A stretch of DNA of 64,000 nt from Schleiferilactobacillus perolens DSM 12744. GTDB lineage: Bacteria; Bacillota; Bacilli; Lactobacillales; Lactobacillaceae. The stretch is taken from NCBI RefSeq assembly GCF_001435585.1, contig NZ_AZEC01000003.1, positions 256,228-320,227 on the forward strand, in the 5' to 3' direction. Under the pieces are notes generated by a model. The model did not search any database, had not been told where the DNA came from, and worked only from the letters and a program-made list of their open reading frames with translations. A program made the position numbers and the translations under genes. Positions within the stretch are counted from its first letter, which is position 1; each line of letters opens with the position of its first letter. This document shows, in pieces, positions 56,801-64,000 of the stretch.

Positions 56801-58370
56801 TCAGACTCTGAAACTGAAAGTGGACACCAAAGCCCCGACCATTAGTTTGAGCAATCAAGCGTTAGGCCACGACGGCAATGGCAAGTACTTCTTAACAGTG
56901 GGGGCGGATGACTTTGGCGGCTCTGGCTTAGCTAACAGCAACACCATTGCGATCACCATCAACGGTCATTCTCATGCTTATCAGCTGCCGGCACTCAGCG
57001 GTCCGCAAACCGGCGAAACGGTGAACGTACCAATTACTGATGATCAGCAACTGGCGGCGATTCAAGACGGCCGTAACGAAGTGACTGCGTCCATGAGTGA
57101 TAACGCCGGCAATATTGGTACCGCTAGCGTGACCACGGATAATACGCAGTTCAATCAAGAAAACCTGTCGCTGTATAACTTGAGTTATGGCCAGACTATT
57201 TCCAGCACCACGGAAAATTATGATGCCAAGACCAAGACGATCAGCGTGACAGGCGCTTATACTGGTGCGCAGTTCTACATCAACGGCACTGCCGTGAAAC
57301 CGGATGAAAAGCAGCAGTTCACGGCTAAAGGTATTGCGGTACCGACCAATGGTGTCTTCGTCTTCAGTCGAGATGCGGATGGTCAAGATGTCATCAAGAC
57401 CGTGCGGACTCGGGTCGCTACCACAGCGCCGGCAGTCACTTTATCCGGTATCACGGGTAATGCGGCACAATCCACGACCGGCAGCTTCAAGATCGCGGGG
57501 ACAGCCCAACCGGCTGATAATATTGCCTCTGTTGTGGCTACCAATACCACAACGAAGGCCAAGACGGATCTGACAGGTTCGCTCGCGGCGGGTGCCAATA
57601 ACACCGCCAGCTTCTCTGGTGATGTGGCGCTGCAATACGGGGCCAACACAATCAGCTTGGCCGTCACGGACAAGGATGGTAATACCACCACGAAGACGAT
57701 TACAGTACAGTCTAAGGATGATAGCCAATTTGTCGGTGATCACACGAAGATCTTGAACATGAGTAATGATATTGGCCTGGACAGCCTCAATGTGGCCATC
57801 AAGGGCGACAAGCACTACGATGCAGAAAAGCATACGTACACGATTGAGGGTACGCTGCGTCGGCCAATTGACAAGAATGGGTTGAAGATCGGTGAAGTGA
57901 ATGGTCAGCAAACGACGATTCAATGGGATCCGAAGACGTTAGCTTTCAAGGCCACTGTACCGGTGAAGGATAATGCGTTCAACAGTATCCCGATCCAAGT
58001 CTTCTACCAAGGCAAGCCAATCTTCAGCGGTTCTGTGCAGTTAATTGTGGATACGACATTACCCACATTGAACTTTGGTAATCACGGGATGACCGTGGAT
58101 AAAGATGGTGTGTATCACGTGAAGGCGGATGCCAATCCGTTTGTCCTCACGGGTGAAGCCACCGACAACCATGATGGGGCAATGCTGACGATCAATGGCA
58201 GCGTCATCGCTAACCAGACATTCACGGCGAACTACCATGATGGCGATAACGGTCAACCAATCAAGTTCTCTGTCCCGCTCTATCTGCAAAGTGGCGATAA
58301 CTATATTCAAGTCACGATGAATGATGGTGTAGGGAACCAAGTGAAACGGACGATTGATGTCGAGTATTAA
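53859..58370 (+). CDS. Subtilisin-type cell-envelope proteinase (S8, lactocepin/PrtP-like)
   Basis: 1503 residues. Signal peptide about 1-36 (VANTTVAQAA). Propeptide to about 200. Catalytic triad: D212 (VAVIDTGIDPTH), H277 in HGMHVAGI (usual HGTHVAG, Thr replaced by Met) and S612 in GTSMASPFIAGVSAL. A PA-type insertion lies at about 430-560 (KAAGAAGVIIIDNKDEATLAF). After residue 690 come an Fn3_5-like A domain and several Ig-like modules. The end (NQVKRTIDVEY) has no LPXTG, S-layer repeat or membrane helix, unlike the classic PrtP. It digests milk caseins or host proteins outside the cell. Confidence 0.92.
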   Translation: MQKKFKSQLIHSLLLCSLLLAPVATVANTTVAQAAVDNEAKTEQTLRAAQQFAAFSKEDQANIKAQLQNQGIDTAKLSDAQLAGQTVKVMVQLPGATGNAKAGRQVFSKTSMADMNKASTKVINGQGAAAKAAQKITGNKVVARFGYLLNGFTINAKVSQISQLKKISGVKTVVPTTVYKPTDKWGNAVGGVDQVWQDQKLKGTGTEVAVIDTGIDPTHKDLRLSDPSKVKLPKTKAESLITQLGHGKWYSDKVPYAYNYSDGTANTVIDTGYGDMHGMHVAGIIGANGLPTKDETKSVVGVAPEAQILAMKVFSNTAGHGITDEQIIQAIEDADKLGADVINMSLGSSAGFDSDNETEALAKAAKDGVIPVVAASNDGLSTSDDATNVVNKETTADSGTVGSPSTGSSVISVASAHNSHQVNAVLSATGDGQAVFAKPQMYQLADGTDISTFNGKQLYIAKNGKDGLPGLGNPDDFDKSVAGKIAVVARGSIAFTAKQANAKAAGAAGVIIIDNKDEATLAFSLDKSIPTFALSMAGGKELLAFAEKKPAAKYTFTASNEVVADSDFGDLSSFTSWGPTPTLSFKPDITAPGGMVWSLANDNKYQTMQGTSMASPFIAGVSALMAESLRGRVPKAELSTYVKTALMNTSKVMMDTTHKDTVVSPRRQGAGLVQAEKAISDQVFATGNEGQPSVALRQIKSSNTSFTIQLDNVSSKAAQYKFNDYGGVWADGKAMNEASYDVKQDGAGIQVASATDAKGQSVLTSDGQIAVAPGTKVTVTFALSLPGSATNNYVEGFLGFQSADSQDGTAADLVVPYMGYYGDWTNQQVFDKPVYDENSVYGTSYFSDADKNILGLSADGKTVWQDTVAISPNDDDSQDTAAPTFSLFRNVENAEINIYDQDPTNNPGAKPIRTLYKDPQVLKTYYDTTAGAYTNYSTAGLTWDGTVWDSQKGKQVTAPDGQYYYQISGVPVGADESARQSQTLKLKVDTKAPTISLSNQALGHDGNGKYFLTVGADDFGGSGLANSNTIAITINGHSHAYQLPALSGPQTGETVNVPITDDQQLAAIQDGRNEVTASMSDNAGNIGTASVTTDNTQFNQENLSLYNLSYGQTISSTTENYDAKTKTISVTGAYTGAQFYINGTAVKPDEKQQFTAKGIAVPTNGVFVFSRDADGQDVIKTVRTRVATTAPAVTLSGITGNAAQSTTGSFKIAGTAQPADNIASVVATNTTTKAKTDLTGSLAAGANNTASFSGDVALQYGANTISLAVTDKDGNTTTKTITVQSKDDSQFVGDHTKILNMSNDIGLDSLNVAIKGDKHYDAEKHTYTIEGTLRRPIDKNGLKIGEVNGQQTTIQWDPKTLAFKATVPVKDNAFNSIPIQVFYQGKPIFSGSVQLIVDTTLPTLNFGNHGMTVDKDGVYHVKADANPFVLTGEATDNHDGAMLTINGSVIANQTFTANYHDGDNGQPIKFSVPLYLQSGDNYIQVTMNDGVGNQVKRTIDVEY

Positions 58371-58390
58371 TCGGCTGTTGTGGGATTAAA

Positions 58391-58427
58391 AATAAGGAGT
58401 TGCCAGCAATTTTGGCAGCTCCTTATT
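58391..58427. terminator. Terminator after the proteinase gene
   Basis: AATAAGGAG and TTGCCA pair with TTGGCA and CTCCTTATT. Only a short T stretch follows, but the stem is near-perfect. Confidence 0.7.
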
Positions 58428-58456
58428 TGTATGAAAAATTAGTTGGTAGAAAGGCG

Positions 58457-58637
58457 GCCGTGCCAATGCTCCGCAATCTGCGGTGGTCTGGGGCTGGAAC
58501 GTGGTGACGGCGCTTTGAGCCCGCTGAGGGGCGCGGTCTCAAACACGCCTAACGTCATCAGTGGGCAAAACCGGCCCACTGTCACGTTTCCACCACTGAG
58601 CCCCAGACCACCTCCGATTGCTCCGCATTGGCACTGG
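58457..58637 (+). repeat. Family B branched repeat, copy 5
   Basis: Ends are GCCGTGCCAATGC and GCATTGGCACTGG. Segments GCAATC/GATTGC and GGTGGTCTGGGGCT/AGCCCCAGACCACC (14 perfect pairs), then GTGGTG/CACCAC, the conserved hairpin, and a variable hairpin CAGTGGGC/GCCCACTG. It lies in inverted orientation to copy 6, with only the lipoprotein gene between. Confidence 0.92.
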
Positions 58638-58714
58638 TTCTGTCACGAATCGAAGCATCGCCGAGGAGCGTAAAAAAAAACACAAAAACAGATGCAGTGT
58701 TTTCCACTGATTAC

Positions 58715-58972
58715 TTACTTCTTATCCTTCTTACTGGGATTCGGCGGTAACTTGATGCGGGAAGAGTCGCGTTTTTCTTTTTGAATCTGACTGTCCCGAT
58801 CGTTTTTCTTGGTAGATTGGGAACTGCTTTCTGAACTTTTCACAGTACTGCTTCCTTTCTGTTCCGTAGACGACGATGGCGATTGCTTAGCCGGGCCGGT
58901 TTGACAAGCAGCCAGTCCCAGCACTAACGACATTGTACCTGCGAGTATCAATAAACGTGAGGTCTTACGCAC
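58715..58972 (-). CDS. Small lipoprotein of unknown function
   Basis: 85 residues from a GTG start with a perfect AAAGGAGGAG ribosome site. Lipoprotein signal with LAAC lipobox (Cys about 23). The mature part is low-complexity Ser/Lys/Gln with a KDRDSQIQKEKRDSSRIKLPPNPSKKDKK end, no fold visible. It is boxed between family B copies 5 and 6 in opposite orientation. Reading is secure because of the ribosome site and the signal. Confidence 0.75.
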   Translation of the reverse strand: MRKTSRLLILAGTMSLVLGLAACQTGPAKQSPSSSTEQKGSSTVKSSESSSQSTKKNDRDSQIQKEKRDSSRIKLPPNPSKKDKK

Positions 58973-59066
58973 TGCAAATCTCCTCCTTTGTAATTAACTG
59001 TTGTACCCATTCTAACCTAATTAATTGGATAAGGGGGTTCCAAGACCGTCACGAGCGTTGCTGGAT

Positions 59067-59246
59067 CTAGTGCCAATGCGGAGCAAGCGGAGGCTGAAAT
59101 GGGCTCAGCTGTGGAAACCACACCGCGCGCGGTTTTTGCGCGCGGATGTGGTTAGGCGTCTTGAAGACCGCGTACTTTGCGGGCTTCAAGCGCCGTCACA
59201 GCGTTCCAGCCCATTTCAGCCGTAGCTTGCGCAGCATTGGCACGGC
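59067..59246 (-). repeat. Family B branched repeat, copy 6
   Basis: Reverse orientation. Ends are CTAGTGCCAATGC and GCATTGGCACGGC. Segments GCAAGC/GCTTGC (as copy 2), GGCTGAAATGGGCT/AGCCCATTTCAGCC (as copy 3), GCTGTG/CACAGC, the conserved hairpin in its TTGAAGACC/GGGCTTCAA form and a variable hairpin around CCGCGCGCGG. Confidence 0.92.
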
Positions 59247-59306
59247 CGCCAACACCACACAAAAAAAAGACACCGACCCAATCAATCAGTGCCCTTAAAC
59301 GAATTA

Positions 59307-60323
59307 TTAAAGTGTTTCCCGGAATTGCTGCAACGCATCAGACCAAGCATCCACATCACTATCCGGCATCGCCACATTGCTCAACCAAACAGTCGCCACA
59401 CCCTTGTCCAGTGATACGTGGATGTCACCACTATAACCATACTGCTGGCCGCCAAATTGATACCATTGACCAGACTTCAACCAGCCATAGCCGTAGTGAC
59501 CATCCTTAACCGCCAGCGCTTCTTCCCAAGTACTACCCTTGAGCAGTTTGCGGGCTAAGACAGTTTGCGCCCATTTCTCCATATCGTGCAATGAAGAAAC
59601 CAAACCAGCATCGGTCAAATCAAATTGACCACGGCCGATGATGTCGGGATTATTAGCGATCCACTTGTAGTTTTGGGCGAAGGAATGCTCGGTGCCGAGC
59701 TTTGTTTCCGTCATGCCGACTGGATCATACACATAATCCTTTAAAATTGCTTCCACCGGCCGTTCGTCAGTAGCCCGATCCAGGATCTCGCCTAAGAAGA
59801 CGGCGTTGCTGTCAGAGTATTCAGACTTTTCACCAGGTTTGAAAGCCAACGGTAATTCACCGATGACGTCCAAGACATCCTCAAAGTCCATCCCCTTCAA
59901 GTTGTGCTGATCAATTTGCAAAGCCACCCGATCAGTGGGGACTTGTTTGTCGGTATCTTCATAAAACGGCTTGGCAATCACTGCACTGTAACTCGGTAAG
60001 CCCGCAGTTTGGTTCATCAATTGCTTAATGCTGATTTCCTTAGCATGGGCATATTCTGGAATGAAATCAGAGACCTTTTGACTCAACTTCAATTGACCAT
60101 CTTCAACCAACCGCAATAATGCAGCGATGACCAGTTGTTGGCCCAGCGGACCCACGCCAGTCGGTGTTTCTGCTGAGAACGGGACACTCATATCAAATTT
60201 AGCATAACCGCCGGCGCCCTCAAACAGGACCTGCGTTTTGTTTACGACCGCCAAAGCCCCATTGAAGTGGTGGGCTTCAATGAGCTTTTTTAACTCTGAA
60301 AAATTCTTTGTCAATTCCGCCAT
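59307..60323 (-). CDS. Beta-lactamase/D-aminopeptidase-fold protein with degenerate active site
   Basis: 338 residues from ATG 60323 (GGAGGG seven bases upstream). The fold is recognisable: ALAVVNKTQVLFEGAGGYAKFDMSVPFS, LLRLVEDGQLKLSQKVSDFIPEY, ISIKQLMNQTAGLPSY and PGEKSEYSDSNAVFLGEIL. But the nucleophile motif SxxK is PLGQ (59-62), YxN is YSD, and the HTG/KTG-type third motif is YSGDI. So it is probably a non-catalytic homologue. No signal peptide, cytosolic. In families like this one, enzymes can become binding proteins; function unknown. Confidence 0.85.
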   Translation of the reverse strand: MAELTKNFSELKKLIEAHHFNGALAVVNKTQVLFEGAGGYAKFDMSVPFSAETPTGVGPLGQQLVIAALLRLVEDGQLKLSQKVSDFIPEYAHAKEISIKQLMNQTAGLPSYSAVIAKPFYEDTDKQVPTDRVALQIDQHNLKGMDFEDVLDVIGELPLAFKPGEKSEYSDSNAVFLGEILDRATDERPVEAILKDYVYDPVGMTETKLGTEHSFAQNYKWIANNPDIIGRGQFDLTDAGLVSSLHDMEKWAQTVLARKLLKGSTWEEALAVKDGHYGYGWLKSGQWYQFGGQQYGYSGDIHVSLDKGVATVWLSNVAMPDSDVDAWSDALQQFRETL

Positions 60324-60438
60324 CAAAAATCCCTCCATAAATTTAGATTCACGACTCACCTATATTGTACTGCTGATTGAACAAATGTGAACACTTTCAA
60401 CCTTTAAACAACAAATTACGAAACAACGAGGATGACTG

Positions 60439-61626
60439 TCACTCGGAAAACAACGTTAACCGGCGATGCCAGAGCGTCCAAAGGAGGACCAAGGTCACAA
60501 AAACAATACCGATGGCCACCGCCGCGATTTCAAACAGGGTGGTGTAGGCGGTAGCTTCAATCACCGCCCCGCCAAACAATGGTCCCAATGCGCGACCGGC
60601 CGATGCCCAGGCGTTGACCATTCCTTGATAGCGACCCTTCAATGCCCGCGGAGTCAAATCATTGACCATTGCTGGAATCGCTGGGAAAGCCGTCGCCTCG
60701 CCCATCGTCAGCACCGTCATCGCCAACACGAACCAGGGATAGCTGTGGGCAAAAATGAGGACCACAAAGGACAGTGCCACCATTGCGATGCCAAAGAAAA
60801 TTTGGTAAATGAGATATTTACCGTCTCGGGAGAACCAGTTCAAAATGGCTTGGATGGCCACGATCAAGCCCGCGTTCAACGTCCACAGAATGCTATACCG
60901 GCTCAAAGGAATGCCCAGATCGGTCATGTAAACCGACAAATTGGAAGTCCATTGCTGGTACATTGTCCAGATAATGAGCAAGGAAATAAAAAACGCAAAT
61001 AACAGCCAATGATTAAAATGCGGCAGGGTGACTGTTGCCGCTGGCTCGCCGGTGCGCGGCCGGTGTCTGCGGGGTCGACGGGCGACTGGGCGAAATTGCG
61101 TGGTCACCACGGTGAGAAAGAACGCGAAGAGGGCGGCGGCGATGACAAAGAGCAGTGTCACGCTAATGTGATACACGTATCCCACAATGGCCGTGCCTCC
61201 GACTACGCCGAGATTCTGGGCGAAATATAACATGTTGAACACATAGCGGCCATCATAATGGTGAATGCTGGTCCCGATGGCGTTGACCAGGGTTAAGTTC
61301 CACCCGGAAGCGACGCCTAAAGCCACCAGTAATGCCGCAAACAGTGGCCAACCATGGAAGAAAATCAAGAGGATCAGTGTGCCCATGGCCGTGGCCACAC
61401 CGCCTACCAGCAACCAATAAGGATTGCGCCGATCATAGGCCAACCCGGCCACATAGCTGCCCGCCACGCTGGCCAATGAATTCAACAGCAGCACCACACC
61501 CACCACAGTCAGCGAAATGCCCAAACGATTATGTAAGTAAATACTGGTTAATGGCCAAATGAAACTCATGCCCACACTGCTCAGGAACGAACCCAACAAC
61601 AACCAGCGCAGCTTGATTTCCTGCAT
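60439..61626 (-). CDS. MFS transporter
   Basis: 395 residues from ATG 61626 (a longer frame to 62235 runs through the next promoter and has no start signal). Twelve helices: KLRWLLLGSFLSSVGMSFIWPLTSIYLHNRLGISLTVVGVVLLLNSLASVAGSYVAGLAYDRRNPYWLLVGG carries the DRR loop between helices 2 and 3. The central cytosolic loop is Arg-rich (RPVARRPRRHRPRTGEP). It resembles YqgE-/YttB-type drug efflux pumps; the substrate is unknown. It is divergent to the glycosyltransferase gene. Confidence 0.88.
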   Translation of the reverse strand: MQEIKLRWLLLGSFLSSVGMSFIWPLTSIYLHNRLGISLTVVGVVLLLNSLASVAGSYVAGLAYDRRNPYWLLVGGVATAMGTLILLIFFHGWPLFAALLVALGVASGWNLTLVNAIGTSIHHYDGRYVFNMLYFAQNLGVVGGTAIVGYVYHISVTLLFVIAAALFAFFLTVVTTQFRPVARRPRRHRPRTGEPAATVTLPHFNHWLLFAFFISLLIIWTMYQQWTSNLSVYMTDLGIPLSRYSILWTLNAGLIVAIQAILNWFSRDGKYLIYQIFFGIAMVALSFVVLIFAHSYPWFVLAMTVLTMGEATAFPAIPAMVNDLTPRALKGRYQGMVNAWASAGRALGPLFGGAVIEATAYTTLFEIAAVAIGIVFVTLVLLWTLWHRRLTLFSE

Positions 61627-61789
61627 GTCATCACCATTCTTTCTGAAAAAAGTCGATAGGCATATTTTAGCGGGAAAAAGGTGAATCGCCAAACCCAATT
61701 TGCGGATACTGACGGTTTTCTTCACAGCATATTGGCAGTATCCCACGAGAATCTCTGGTATTATTGAAATTAACCAATAGACGGATTGT

Positions 61790-61809
61790 ACCAAGTGTTT
61801 GCACTTGGT
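61790..61809 (+). promoter_or_regulatory. Hairpin adjoining the ribosome site of the glycosyltransferase gene
   Basis: ACCAAGTG (61790-61797), TTTG loop, CACTTGGT (61802-61809), perfect, three bases before AAAGGA (61813-61818). It could affect translation or be an operator. Confidence 0.55.
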
Positions 61810-61827
61810 CAGAAAGGACAAATCGTT

Positions 61828-62826
61828 TTGAAAATATTGACTGCCGTTGTGCCGTGTTACAATTCCGAAGATTATATGAGCCGGTGCATCGAGGCCTTGC
61901 TCACAGGCGGCGACGCAATGGAAATCATTGTGGTGGATGATGGCTCCAGCGACGCTACGGGCGCAATTGCTGATCGTTATGCCCGCGAAAATCCCCAGAC
62001 TGTCCGCGCCATCCATCAGCCCAATGGCGGTCATGGAGCGGCGATCAACACAGGTTTGGCAGCAGCCACAGGCACTTACTTTAAAGTGGTCGATAGTGAT
62101 GATTGGTTGGACCCGGCCGCTTTGCAGAAGGCCTTGGCGCTTCTCCAAACCCCTACGATGGATATGCTGATTGCCAATTACGTCTACGACAAAGTCGGCA
62201 AACGCCACAAACGGGCGATGCGCTATCGCCATCACTTACCCCAGGACCGGATCTTCGGCTGGGATAGTGTGCATTTGCCGACAGGTAAGTATTTGCTGAT
62301 GCACTCCGTGATTTTCAAAACCGCTATCTTACAGAAAATGAACCTGACTTTACTGCGCCATACATTCTACGTCGATAATTTATTTGTATTTGAACCATTA
62401 CCGCATGTCCACACGATGCAGTACATCGATGTCGACTTGTACCACTATTTCATTGGCCGGGCCGATCAGTCGGTGAATGAAAACGTGATGATCAAACGCA
62501 TCGATCAACAATTGCGGGTCAACCGCGACATGATTACCTACTACGCCCAGGTTAAGCCCGCCAACAAGCGGTTGGATCGCTACATGCGCAGCTACGTGGC
62601 CATCGTCACTGGGATTTCTTCCATTGTGCTGCTCAATGATGGCTCAGAGGACTCCCTGGCCGAACTGCGTGGGCTTTGGCACTTCATGCGGGTGAACGAT
62701 GAACCGCTCTACCGCAGCGTCCGGCACAGTGTCGTGGGGCGGGGAATCAATTTACCAGGCCGATACGGCCGTCAGATGACCCTCAGTTTTTATCACTTGT
62801 TGCAACGATTCTATAGCTTTAATTAG
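61828..62826 (+). CDS. Glycosyltransferase family 2
   Basis: 332 residues from TTG 61828 with AAAGGA nine bases upstream; the longer frame has no start signal. GT-A pattern: LTAVVPCYNSEDYMSRCIEALL, EIIVVDDGSSDATGAIADRYA, PNGGHGAAINTGLAAATGTYFKVVDSDDW (DSD being the metal-binding motif). It has no membrane helix. It is followed 10 bases later by UDP-galactopyranose mutase, so it likely works in the synthesis of a surface polysaccharide with galactofuranose. Confidence 0.9.
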   Translation: MKILTAVVPCYNSEDYMSRCIEALLTGGDAMEIIVVDDGSSDATGAIADRYARENPQTVRAIHQPNGGHGAAINTGLAAATGTYFKVVDSDDWLDPAALQKALALLQTPTMDMLIANYVYDKVGKRHKRAMRYRHHLPQDRIFGWDSVHLPTGKYLLMHSVIFKTAILQKMNLTLLRHTFYVDNLFVFEPLPHVHTMQYIDVDLYHYFIGRADQSVNENVMIKRIDQQLRVNRDMITYYAQVKPANKRLDRYMRSYVAIVTGISSIVLLNDGSEDSLAELRGLWHFMRVNDEPLYRSVRHSVVGRGINLPGRYGRQMTLSFYHLLQRFYSFN

Positions 62827-62836
62827 GGGGAACAGT

Positions 62837-63952
62837 ATGAAAATTTTGGTGGTTGGTGCTGGTTTGTTCGGTGCTGTAGTGGCCCGCGAACGTGCTTTGG
62901 CAGGGGACAGTGTCACCGTGATTGAGAAACGACCGCATATTGCCGGGAACATCTATACCGAACCAGTTGCCGGCATTCAAGTCCATCGCTATGGGGCGCA
63001 TATTTTCCACACTAAGAGTCAGCGGATCTGGAATTATGTGCAGCAGTTTGCGGAATTCAACCGGTATACAAATGAACCGATTGCCAACTATCACGGTAAA
63101 ATCTATAACCTGCCCTTCAACATGAATACCTTCTATGAGATGTGGGGCGTGACTACCCCCGCGCAGGCACAGGCAAAGATCGCTGAACAGCGGCAGATAC
63201 TAGCCGGTAAGACCCCACGGAACTTGGAAGAGCAGGCCATTTCTTTGGTGGGGACCGATATTTACCAGACATTAATTAAAGACTATACCGCGAAACAATG
63301 GGGCAGAGCACCCAAAGAATTGCCAGCATTCATCATTCGCCGACTGCCTGTCCGCTTCACATACGACAACAATTACTTTGACGATCCTTATCAAGGCATT
63401 CCGATTGGCGGTTATACCCAGATCGTCGAGGGCATGTTAGCCCAGCCAGGTATTACGGTCGCGCTCAACACCGATTTTTTTTAAAAAAAGGCACAGTACC
63501 TGCACGATTTTGACCGGGTTGTCTTCACCGGCATGATCGACCAATTCTTCGATTATTCACTGGGCACCTTGGCTTACCGCAGTTTACGCTTTGAAACTGA
63601 ATTGCTGGACATACCTAATTATCAAGGCAATGCCGTCGTCAATTATACCGACGCCCAAACCCCTTTCACCCGTATTATTGAACACAAGCATTTCGAATTC
63701 GGCACCAGTAATCGTCATCAAACCATCATTACGAAGGAATATCCAATGACTTGGGAAAAGGGATTAGAACCCTATTATCCAGTTAATGACCAGCAAAACG
63801 ACGCGCTGTTCCAACAATACCGCCACCTAGCGACCCAAACCGCCGCCACCGTCATTTTCGGCGGCCGCCTCGGCGCCTACCGCTACTACAACATGGACCA
63901 AGCCATCGCCGCCGCCCTACAAATTGTCTACAATAAAGACTTATTCCACTAA
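62837..63952 (+). pseudogene. glf: UDP-galactopyranose mutase, interrupted by an in-frame TAA
   Basis: 371 codons, normal length for Glf, in one reading frame throughout but with a TAA at codon 216 (63482-63484), in a T8A7 run. Before it: KILVVGAGLFGAVVARERALAGDSVTVIEKRPHIAGNIY (FAD), YGAHIFHTKSQRIWNYVQ and TAKQWGRAPKELPAFIIRRLPVRFTYDNNYFDDPYQGIPIGGY (active site). After it: AQYLHDFDRVVFTGMIDQFFDY and IEHKHFEFG up to GRLGAYRYYNMDQAI. A single base change would restore the enzyme (TAA to AAA or TTA). It could be a recent mutation or a reading error. Confidence 0.92.
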
Positions 63953-64000
63953 AAAGATCCTCCAATGGCCAGAACTGTGAAGTGCCCCATAATTGTTAGA

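Noticed and set aside
60439..62235. A 598-codon MFS frame
   Set aside because: The first 203 codons lie over the divergent glycosyltransferase gene; the real start is ATG 61626.
63470..63500. Frameshift in glf
   Set aside because: Both halves are in the same frame; the lesion is a nonsense codon, not an indel.

Overview
The window reads as a low-to-mid-GC Gram-positive chromosome from the family Lactobacillaceae. Supporting signs are strong AGGAGG-type ribosome sites, TTGACA/TATAAT promoters, an Asp23/Gls24 stress operon, a methionine T-box, a zinc-free L33 protein, xfp phosphoketolase, MurE paired with aspartate racemase, a glgBCDAP operon and a subtilisin-type cell-envelope proteinase. Gene content suggests the Lacticaseibacillus/Schleiferilactobacillus part of the family, but that is an impression rather than a computed placement. 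No rRNA, tRNA, CRISPR array, prophage or complete insertion sequence was seen.

Layout. 1-3000: the 3' end of homoserine dehydrogenase, a small unknown gene and the amaP-DUF2273-asp23-asp23 envelope-stress operon. 3000-4000: a gene-free kilobase with a perfect inverted repeat, a possible C-rich-loop small RNA and an array of long hairpin repeats. 4-8.7 kb: an ABC exporter, a CDF zinc exporter with its own operator-like site, an N-terminal-nucleophile asparaginase and rpmG. 8.7-12 kb: a co-directional group of diguanylate cyclase, NADH oxidase and EAL protein. 12.8-14.5 kb: a purine permease under PurBox control. 15.4-18.9 kb: metE-metF behind a T-box. 19.2-23 kb: an orphan gatD, cvpA and a three-gene corrinoid (B12) uptake/adenosylation operon. 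23.9-31.2 kb: the conserved rsmG-noc-parA-parB-DUF951-ychF-DUF1129-guaB order, often found near the origin in this order of bacteria. 32-35 kb: a two-component system fused by overlap to a D,D-carboxypeptidase. 35.5-47.3 kb: glycogen synthesis and breakdown, then a GH13 amylase. 47.4-49.7 kb: murE-racD. 49.9-58.4 kb: a GntR regulator, xfp and a 1503-residue proteinase. 58.7-64 kb: a lipoprotein, a catalytically degenerate beta-lactamase homologue, an MFS pump, a glycosyltransferase and a UDP-galactopyranose mutase gene interrupted by one in-frame stop.

The most unusual content lies between genes. Two families of long, multi-stem palindromic repeats recur: family B (six copies, about 175-220 bp, branched) and family A (about 125 bp, one long hairpin, in three main loci plus a remnant). 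In both, some segments are conserved in sequence while other stems differ between copies yet stay fully complementary. This is covariation, the mark of selection on a folded nucleic acid. Both families also share symmetric 3x3 internal loops of the GGA/GCA type. I regard these as the best candidate for something undescribed in the window.

All calls come from reading the sequence; no similarity search, folding program or motif scan was run.
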